Shown here piece by piece: positions 56,270-64,000 of a stretch of DNA of 64,000 bases. A program made the position numbers and the translations under genes. Numbering within the stretch: the first letter of the stretch is position 1; each line of letters opens with the position of its first letter. The stretch spans positions 37,870-101,869 of the forward strand of contig JACEEZ010022542.1 of NCBI GenBank assembly GCA_016584305.1. The letters are read 5' to 3'. This DNA is from Chionoecetes opilio (taxonomy: Eukaryota > Arthropoda > Malacostraca > Decapoda > Majidae). Below the pieces are notes generated by a model, which saw only the letters and a list, made by a program, of their open reading frames with translations, ran no database searches and had not been told where the DNA came from.

Positions 56270-56506
56270 GTGAGTAGATGCTGCGTGGTGTTGCCAGGTG
56301 GAGACAGAGGTGAGTAGATGCTGCGTGGTGTTGCCAGGTGGAGACAGAGGTGAGTAGATGCTGCGTGGTGTTGCCAGGTGGAGACAGAGGTGAGTAGATG
56401 CTGCGTGGTGTTGCCAGGTGGAGACAGAGGTGAGTAGATGCTGCGTGGTGTTGCCAGGTGGAGACAGAGGTGAGTAGATGCTGCGTGGTGTTGCCAGCAG
56501 GTGGAG
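56261..56506 (+). repeat. 40-bp minisatellite copying the exon 17 donor, about 6 copies
   Basis: Unit GTGAGTAGATGCTGCGTGGT followed by GTTGCCAGGTGGAGACAGAG. Its end equals the last bases of exon 17 (GAGACAGAG) and its start is the donor. So each copy holds a donor, and TTGCCAG|GTGGAGACAGAG|GTGAGT resembles a 12-nt micro-exon. Confidence 0.95.
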
Positions 56507-56509
56507 ACG

Positions 56510-56747
56510 GTGACCGTGGGAGTGAAGTCCTGGCTGGCTTCATGTACTTCAGGACAAAGTATAGAACACTAAATAGAGACAGTGAAGTAACCTAACCAAA
56601 TCTAAACGTAACCTAACCTAGCTAATAGTATAATAAATAAGTGCTATATTTATGGTTTCCAAGTGGATAACTACCGCACATTATACTGAGCCGAAAATGA
56701 TAGAGAAAAGTAAGCTGTAAGGCCTGTAACTCCTGCAGAATATTAAC
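56510..56747. other. No recognised feature
   Basis: Unique sequence with TAACCTAACC words between two minisatellites. Confidence 0.5.
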
Positions 56748-59407
56748 CTTGTGTCTCACTGTTTGTACCATCACACCAACACTACACCAGCGTTGTGTCT
56801 CACTGTTTGTACCATCACACCAACACTACACCAGCGTTGTGTCTCACTGTTTGTACCATCACACCAACACCACACCAGCGTTGTGTTTCACTGTTTGTAC
56901 CATCACACCAACACTACACCAGCGTTGTGTCTCACTGTTTGTACCATCACACCAACACTACACCAGCATTGTGTCTCACTGTTTGTACCATCACACCAAC
57001 ACTACACCAGCGTTGTGTCTCACTGTTTGTACCATCACACCAACACTACACCAGCGTTGTGTCTCACTGTTTGTACCATCACACCAACACCACACCAGCG
57101 TTGTGTTTCACTGTTTGTACCATCACACCAACACTACACCAGCGTTGTGTCTCACTGTTTGTACCATCACACCAACACTACACCAGCGTTGTGTCTCACT
57201 GTTTGTACCATCACACCAACACTACACCAGCGTTGTGTCTCACTGTTTGTACCATCACACCAACACTACACCAGCGTTGTGTCTCACTGTTTGTACCATC
57301 ACACCAACACTACACCAGCGTTGTGTTTCACTGTTTGTACCATCACACCAACACTACACCAGCGTTGTGTCTCACTGTTTGTACCATCACACCAACACCA
57401 CACCAGCGTTGTGTTTCACTGTTTGTACCATCACACCAACACTACACCAGCGTTGTATCTCACTGTTTGTACCATCACACCAACACTACACCAGCGTTGT
57501 GTCTCACTGTTTGTACCATCCCACACCACACAACAACTACACCAGCGTTGTGTCTCACTGTTTGTACCATCACACCAACACTACACCAGCGTTGTGTCTC
57601 ACTGTTTGTACCATCACACCAACACTACACCAGCGTTGTGTCTCACTGTTTGTACCATCACACCAACACTACACCAGCGTTGTTTTCACTGTTTGTACCA
57701 TCACACCAACACTACACCAGCGTTTGTATCTCACTGTTTGTACCATCACACCAACACTACACCAGCGTTGTGTCTCATTGTTTGTACCATCACACCAACA
57801 CCACACCAGCGTTGTGTTTCACTGTTTGTACCATCACACCAACACTACACCAGCGTTGTGTCTCATGTTTGTACCATCACACCAACACCACACCAGCGTT
57901 GTGTTTCACTGTTTGTACCATCACACCAACACTACACCAGCGTTGTGTCTCACTGTTTGTACCATCACACCAACACCACACCAGCGTTGTGTCTCATTGT
58001 TTGTACCATCACACCAACACTACACCAGCGTTGTGTTTCACTGTTTGTACCATCACACCAACACTACACCAGCGTTGTGCCTCACTGTTTGTACCATCAC
58101 ACCAACACTACACCAGCGTTGTGTTTCACTGTTTGTACCATCACACCAACACTACACCAGCGTTGTGTCTCACTGTTTGTACCATCACACCAACACTACA
58201 CCAGCGTTGTGTTTCACTGTTTGTACCATCACACCAACATTACACCAGCGTTGTGTCTCACTGTTTGTACCATCACACCAACACTACACCAGCGTTGTGT
58301 CTCACTGTTTGTACCATCACACCAACACTACACCAGCGTTGTGTCTCACTGTTTGTACCATCACACCAACACTACACCAGCGTTGTGTCTCACTGTTTGT
58401 ACCATCACACCAACACTACACCAGCGTTGTGTCTCACTGTTTGTACCATTACACCAACACTACACCAGCGTTGTATCTCACTGTTTGTACCATCACACCA
58501 ACACTACACCAGCGTTGTGTCTCACTGTTTGTACCATCACACCAACACTACACCAGCGTTGTGTCTCACTGTTTGTACCATCACACCAACACTACACCAG
58601 CGTTGTGTCTCACTGTTTGTACCATCACACCAACACTACACCAGCGTTGTGTCTCACTGTTTGTACCATCACACCAACACTACACCAGCGTTGTGTTTCA
58701 CTGTTTGTACCATCACACCAACACTACACCAGCGTTGTATCTCACTGTTTGTACCATCACACCAACACTACACCAGCGTTGTGTCTCACTGTTTGTACCA
58801 TCACACCAACACTACACCAGCGTTGTGTCTCACTGTTTGTACCATCACACCAACACCACACCAGCGTTGTGTTTCACTGTTTGTACCATCACACCAACAC
58901 TACACCAGCGTTGTATCTCACTGTTTGTACCATCACACCAACACTACACCAGCGTTGTGTCTCACTGTTTGTACCATCACACCAACACTACACCAGCGTT
59001 GTGTCTCACTGTTTGTACCATCACACCAACACTACACCAGCGTTGTGTCTCACTGTTTGTACCATCACACCAACACTACACCAGCGTTGTGTCTCATTGT
59101 TTGTACCATCACACCAACACTACACCAGCGTTGTGTCTCACTGTTTGTACCATCACACCAACACTACACCAGCGTTGTGTCTCACTGTTTGTACCATCAC
59201 ACCAACACTACACCAGCGTTGTGTCTCACTGTTTGTACCATCACACCAACACTACACCAGCGTTGTGTCTCACTGTTTGTACCATCACACCAACACTACA
59301 CCAGCGTTGTGTCTCACTGTTTGTACCATCACACCAACACTACACCAGCGTTGTGTCTCACTGTTTGTACCATCACACCAACACTACACCAGCGTTGTGT
59401 CTCATTG
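56748..59407 (+). repeat. 44-bp minisatellite (intron 17), about 60 copies
   Basis: Unit CCAGCGTTGTGTCTCACTGT followed by TTGTACCATCACACCAACACTACA. Variants GTTTCA, GTATCT, ACACCACA; one aberrant unit near 57521-57540. All three + frames are stop-free, giving false frames of 896-952 codons; one runs in frame into exon 18. Confidence 0.98.
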
Positions 59408-59428
59408 TTTTTTCTCTCTGTTGTCCAG

Positions 59429-59586
59429 GGCTGCCTGGTGATGAGGGTCCCGAGGGTCCACCCGGGCTTAGGGGAGCACTGGGGTTGCCAGGACTGCCGG
59501 GAATCAACTACGAGGGTGCCAAGGGCCGCGGGGGAGCTGTGGGCCGTCAGGGCATCTCAGGGAAGCAGGGCAGACCTGGCGCCAAG
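59429..59586 (+). CDS. Collagen IV exon
   Basis: 158 nt, phase 1 in, phase 0 out. (G)LP GDE GPE GPP GLR GAL GLP GLP, the break GINYEG, then GAK GRG GAV GRQ GIS GKQ GRP GAK. The acceptor is gttgtccag|gg, only about 20 bp after the last unit of the 44-bp array. The donor is aag|gtaatg. Confidence 0.93.
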
Positions 59587-59995
59587 GTAATGGCTGAAAA
59601 TATTTAAAATAATATATACATGACTGATTGAATATGCCATCTATCTACAGATGTAAGACTATATATGCATGAATGAGACATGAAGAAGCCATTCAAATTC
59701 AGAAGTTATCAGATAAGTTTTATGGTTTTCTCCAGAGTGACCCCAAGCCATTCGCCATTCAACTATCCAGAAAGTTCAAAGAACCAAAAGTGGTTTAAAG
59801 AAAAAATGAATATATAAAATGTTATGTTTCAAATCATGAAAATTAGAAATCTGCACCGGGTCAGTAGTGCAAAGGAGCCTCGTCCCCACTAGCCTCACTA
59901 GGGCACCACCACCACCCCTGGCCCTGCCATGCATACCCCCGCCCATCTGTATAAACAACTATACAAATATTAGTAAATGTACGTTCAACTTGCAC

Positions 59996-60610
59996 AGAAG
60001 CCACGCCCCCTGCCTTCCCCCCCTTTTCTACGGGGCAGCCAATTGGTGCATTCCTCGTGTCATCACTACCACTCACAATATTGTCACTACACAACAGCGC
60101 GTGACCACTGGAGAAAGCTATCTTCACTACACAGGGTGTTATGTAAATGTAGGCCAACATTTCTTTTACAGCTAAGTATTAATTATCCGACCTTGGGGGG
60201 ACCGAAGGTAGGTCGGATAATTGGAATAGTCAGATGTTCGGATATCACAGTAACCATAAACGTAAGGACAAAATGGTATAGAACATAAAAGATGCAACTC
60301 TTGAAAGCCGATCCAGTGGTATACGCGAAAGTAAAATTCATACATAAATAAAGCCACAAATCAATGTTTTCTATATATAAAAAAAAAAATAAAAAAAAAA
60401 AAAAAAAAAAAAAAGTAAAATAAATGGCCAAAACAAGACACAATGTGGTGGTGAAAAAAGTCAGTTGTTTGGACAAGTCGGATGTTTGGAGGTCGGATGT
60501 TGGAAATTTGGCTGTATAGTGAAGACAACCTGTGCACTACACACACACTGGTGGCCTATATTTACACTACACCCTTTGTAGTGAAGATTGCTCTGCCCAG
60601 TGGTCACGCA
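59996..60610. mobile_element. Foldback MITE, family M3, copy 2, split by a pogo-like MITE
   Basis: 59996-60135 (AAGCCACGCCCCCTGCC, GGGGCAGCCAATTGGTGCAT) matches the left arm of 20955-21325, and 60555-60610 (TGTAGTGAAGATTGCTCTGC, CAGTGGTCACGC) part of the right arm. The pogo element sits in the loop. Confidence 0.75.
60169..60514. mobile_element. pogo-like MITE, family P1, copy 3
   Basis: CAGCTAAGTATTAATTATCC ... GTTGGAAATTTGGCTG, TA outside; an A-rich expansion at 60378-60413. Confidence 0.9.
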
Positions 60611-61035
60611 GCCACAAAATTGTTGCCAGTCTGTCAGACCTGACATGAGGGAGGTTGCAGAAATTGAGTTTGCCATCATTGGAGGAAAGAAGAATAAGAG
60701 ACTTTGTAGCAATGTATGGAGCTATGGCAGGATTGGAGAGAAATGGCACCATTGACAAAGGAGACATGAATGCACTGGTCGTAGGAGCCACAAGAGATAA
60801 GAGACATACAGAGAGAAACTGGAGAAGTCAAAATGCTTGAAGGACATTATGAAGTACAGTTTTTCAAATCGGTGTATTGATATGTGGAATAACCTGGACA
60901 GTGAAACAATTAATGCTCAGTAGTCATGATTTTGAAGCTAGATTGACCCATTGAGACATGGAGACCAGACCTTACAAGTGACTCATATCCCGTATATCAC
61001 AACTAGGTAAATACAAGCACACATACACACACAGT
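60610..61035 (+). mobile_element. LINE-B 3' end
   Basis: Reads LSLPSLEERRIRDFVAMYGA and MAGLERNGTIDKGDMNALVV, then decays (ICGITWTVKQ, FEARLTH) and ends in CACAACTAGGTAAATACAAG. Confidence 0.7.
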
Positions 61036-61073
61036 TTTACCCAGAGATCAGTTTCTACGAGCCTTAACCCCTT

Positions 61074-61275
61074 CACGCCCAGAAGGTTCCTTTGCTATAT
61101 AAAATCATCTGTTTTTAGCCATAAGATTACAAAAAGCAACTAAAAAAAACAAATAAGTTAGTGGACAAGGACACTAAACAGGTCATATCTATAGAATATT
61201 GCTTATATTCACTATAAATCATCTAATGGTACCCAAATTACAATGGAAGTTACGTTCTGGGTCTCAAGGGGTTAA
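61074..61275 (-). mobile_element. piggyBac-like MITE, copy 6
   Basis: TTAACCCCTTCACGCCCAGA ... GGGTCTCAAGGGGTTAA, inverted relative to the others. Confidence 0.85.
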
Positions 61276-61907
61276 GGTCATTACAGGAGGGCCTTAAGGT
61301 CATAACAGGAGGGCCTTAAAGTCATAACAGGAGGGCCTTAAGGTCATTACAGGAGGGCCTTAAAGTCATAACAGGAGGGCCTTAAGGTCATTACAGGAAG
61401 GCCTTAAGGTCATTACAGGAGGGCCTTAAGGTCAGTACAGGAGGGCCTTAAGGTCATTACAGGAGGGCCTTAAGGTCAGTACAGGAGGGCCTTAAGGTCA
61501 TTACAGGAGGGCCTTAAGGTCATAACAGGAGGGCCTTAAGGTCATAACAGGAGGGCCTTAAGGTCAGTACAGGAGGGCCTTAAGGTCATAACAGGAAGGC
61601 CTTAAGGTCATTACAGGAGGGCCTTAAGGTCAGTACAGGAGGGCCTTAAGGTCATTACAGGAGGGCCTTAAGGTCATAACAGGAGGGCCTTAAGGTCATA
61701 ACAGGAGGGCCTTAAGGTCATTACAGGAGGGCCTTAAGGTCATTACAGGAAGGCCTTAAGGTCAGTACAGGAGGGCCTTAAGGTCATTACAGGAGGGCCT
61801 TAAGGTCATAACAGGAGGGCCTTAAGGTCATAACAGGAGGGCCTTAAGGTCATTACAGGAAGGCCTTAAGGTCATTACAGGAAGGCCTTAAGGTCAGTAC
61901 AGGAGGG
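61272..61907 (+). repeat. 22-bp minisatellite, about 29 copies
   Basis: Unit TTAAGGTCATAACAGGAGGGCC; ATAAC/ATTAC/AGTAC variants. The first unit overlaps the TTAA end of the piggyBac-like MITE. Confidence 0.97.
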
Positions 61908-61980
61908 TAACAGCTGGTGGTCACACGTCCAGCCCGTGATCAGGCCGTGGATGCATGACACTAATGTCTCACTCTGGCAG

Positions 61981-62140
61981 GGCACACCAGGCCTGTTTGG
62001 CACGCGGGGCGCCCCCGGGGACGAAGGGGACGTGGGATTCCCGGGACCCAGTGGGGGGGTACAGGTGGGCTTCCCAGGCCTGCCGGGATCCACGGGATTG
62101 AGGGGTGACCGCGGTATTTCCGGCAGATTTGGTTCCAGAG
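61981..62140 (+). CDS. Last collagen IV exon visible in the window
   Basis: 160 nt, phase 0 in, phase 1 out. GTP GLF GTR GAP GDE GDV GFP GPS, the break GGVQVG, then GFP GLP GST GLR GDR GIS GRF GSR plus the first Gly base. The acceptor is ctggcag|gg and the donor is agag|gtgagt. No stop codon or NC1 sequence follows within 1.86 kb, so the gene continues. Confidence 0.93.
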
Positions 62141-62211
62141 GTGAGTCTCAACAGAAGTGAATGAGTGTTATTACTGATCTTACCATTCTTATTATTATTC
62201 TTTCTCTTTAA

Positions 62212-62300
62212 CGTCAGATTTTCTCATAATATCTTATGAGGTTAGACGGCCGATGATACGCTTCCAACTATCTCTATCCATTGCCTCAACTTCTTTAATG
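62212..62300 (-). mobile_element. LINE 3' end relic, antisense
   Basis: CAGATTTTCTCATAATATCT, TATGAGGTTAGACGGCC, ATACGCTTCCAACTATCTCT: same as 1255-1335. Confidence 0.65.
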
Positions 62301-62478
62301 TATGTAGGTTGTAGAGCCTTTCTCCGGTGCCAGGCAGCCCAGGGACCCGGGCTGCCAAGCGTAAGGTGTTAATCAACATTATGTATTTTATATAATTAAC
62401 TTCCCATGTAACATATTTTTGAAGAAAAATAACAGATACTATTTGGATACTTTATCGAATTAAGTGGATACATTTTTC

Positions 62479-64000
62479 ATCTTGGAGCCCTGGAAGTCAC
62501 TGCCTACAGGCGCTCATCTTGGAGTCCTGGAGGTCACTGCCTACAGGCGCTCATCTTGGAGCCCTGGAAGTCACTGCCTACAGGCGCTCATCTTGGAGTC
62601 CTGGAGGTCACTGCCTACAGGCGCTCATCTTGGAGTCCTGGAAGTCACTGCCTACAGGCGCTCATCTTGGAGTCCTGGAGGTCACTGCCTACAGGCGCTC
62701 ATCTTGGAGTCCTGGAGGTCACTGCCTACAGGCGCTCATCTTGGAGCCCTGGAGGTCACTGCCTACAGGCGCTCATCTTGGAGCCCTGGAAGTCACTGCC
62801 TACAGGCGCTCATCTTGGAGCCCTGGAAGTCACTGCCTACAGGCGCTCATCTTGGAGCCCTGGAAGTCACTGCCTACAGGCGCTCATCTTGGAGTCCTGG
62901 AGGTCACTGCCTACAGGCGCTCATCTTGGAGTCCTGGAAGTCACTGCCTACAGGCGCTCATCTTGGAGTCCTGGAGGTCACTGCCTACAGGCGCTCATCT
63001 TGGAGTCCTGGAGGTCACTGCCTACAGGCGCTCATCTTGGAGTCCTGGAGGTCACTGCCTACAGGCGCTCATCTTGGAGTCCTGGAGGTCACTGCCTACA
63101 GGCGCTCATCTTGGAGTCCTGGAAGTCACTGCCTACAGGCGCTCATCTTGGAGTCCTGGAGGTCACTGCCTACAGGCGCTCATCTTGGAGTCCTGGAGGT
63201 CACTGCCTACAGGCGCTCATCTTGGAGTCCTGGAGGTCACTGCCTACAGGCGCTCATCTTGGAGTCCTGGAAGTCACTGCCTACAGGCGCTCATCTTGGA
63301 GTCCTGGAAGTCACTGCCTACAGGCGCTCATCTTGGAGCCCTGGAGGTCACTGCCTACAGGCGCTCATCTTGGAGTCCTGGAAGTCACTGCCTACAGGCG
63401 CTCATCTTGGAGCCCTGGAGGTCACTGCCTACAGGTGCTCATCTTGGAGCCCTGGAGGTCACTGCCTACAGGCACTCATCTTGGAGCCCTGGAAGTCACT
63501 GCCTACAGGCGCTCATCTTGGAGCCCTGGAAGTCACTGCCTACAGGCACTCATCTTGGAGCCCTGGAGGTCACTGCCTACAGGCGCTCATCTTGGAGTCC
63601 TGGAAGTCACTGCCTACAGGCGCTCATCTTGGAGCCCTGGAGGTCACTGCCTACAGGCGCTCATCTTGGAGCCCTGGAAGTCACTGCCTACAGGCACTCA
63701 TCTTGGAGCCCTGGAAGTCACTGCCTACAGGCGCTCATCTTGGAGCCCTGGAAGTTACTGCCTACAGGCGCTCATCTTGGAGCCCTGGAGGTCTCTGCCT
63801 ACAGGCGCTCATCTTGGAGCCCTGGAAGTCACTGCCTACAGGCGCTCATCTTGGAGCCCTGGAAGTCACTGCCTACAGGCGCTCATCTTGGAGCCCTGGA
63901 AGTCACTGCCTACAGGCACTCATCTTGGAGTCCTGGAAGTCACTGCCTACAGGCGCTCATCTTGGAGCCCTGGAAGTCACTGCCTACAGGCGCTCATCTT
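62479..64000 (+). repeat. 37-bp minisatellite derived from SINE tail, at least 41 copies
   Basis: Unit CTCATCTTGGAGCCCTGGAA followed by GTCACTGCCTACAGGCG. The part GAGCCCTGGAGGTCACTGCC-TACAGG is identical to the 3' region of family-1 SINEs (for example 17437-17460). Two main SNP variants (GAGCCC/GAGTCC, GAAG/GAGG). Runs off the window end. Confidence 0.97.

Noticed and set aside
56749..59607. Plus-strand frames of 952, 931 and 896 codons, one reading in frame through exon 18
   Set aside because: The 44-bp array is stop-free in all + frames. The read-through into exon 18 crosses a good acceptor (gttgtccag) and the phase of exon 17 demands splicing there.
62041..62072. Alternative acceptor gtacag|gtgggc inside exon 19
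   Set aside because: Use of it would drop part of the exon. The upstream acceptor at 61980 is stronger, in phase with exon 18 and preserves Gly-X-Y; kept as the only site.

Overview
The window is eukaryotic and intron-rich. It carries the N-terminal two thirds or so of one large gene on the + strand, a type IV (basement-membrane) collagen alpha chain. I find 19 exons between 2087 and 62140, about 3,250 coding nt or 1,083 residues. Every one of the 18 exon-exon junctions is phase-compatible and keeps the Gly-X-Y register. The chain opens with a CxxCxxCxC cluster (7S-type), carries a GCNGT sequon motif in exon 2, and has many short interruptions of the triplet pattern. The NC1 domain is not reached, so the 3' end lies beyond 64000. 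The true first exon is probably upstream; one weak candidate exists at 1770.

The organism is most likely an arthropod, and I infer a decapod crustacean such as a crab. The reasons are long introns packed with simple repeats and minisatellites, TTAGG-like degenerate arrays (about 4410-4620), tRNA-derived SINEs, and several LINE families with tails like TTCTTATG(n) and AACTAGGTAAATAC(n). Species was not verified by any search.

About 5% of the window is exon and roughly a quarter is tandem repeat. Most long introns have their own private minisatellite: 38 bp and 20 bp (intron 1), 60 bp (intron 3), 25 bp x about 200 copies (intron 5), 33 bp (6), 44 bp (8), 32 bp (13), 54 bp (16), 40 bp and 44 bp x about 60 (17), 22 bp (18) and 37 bp (19). 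Several can be traced to a parent sequence. The 40-bp unit comes from the exon 17 donor boundary, the 37-bp unit from a SINE tail, a 19-bp unit from the PQG motif of a reverse transcriptase, and the 20-bp array from the end of a TIR transposon.

The rest is a dense, nested transposon landscape. It includes TA-flanked CAG...CTG (pogo/Tigger-like) elements of at least six families, TTAA-flanked piggyBac-like MITEs (seven or eight copies), two non-autonomous Helitrons (A|TC...CTAG|T), a hAT-like MITE, foldback MITEs, two SINE families, and 5'-truncated LINE fragments. A striking pattern is that LINE 3' tails, a Helitron end or a minisatellite end lie within tens of bases of many splice acceptors (exons 2, 4, 5, 8, 11, 12, 14, 15, 18).

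Very long open frames in the arrays (up to 1,685 codons) are artefacts of stop-free repeats and are rejected as genes.
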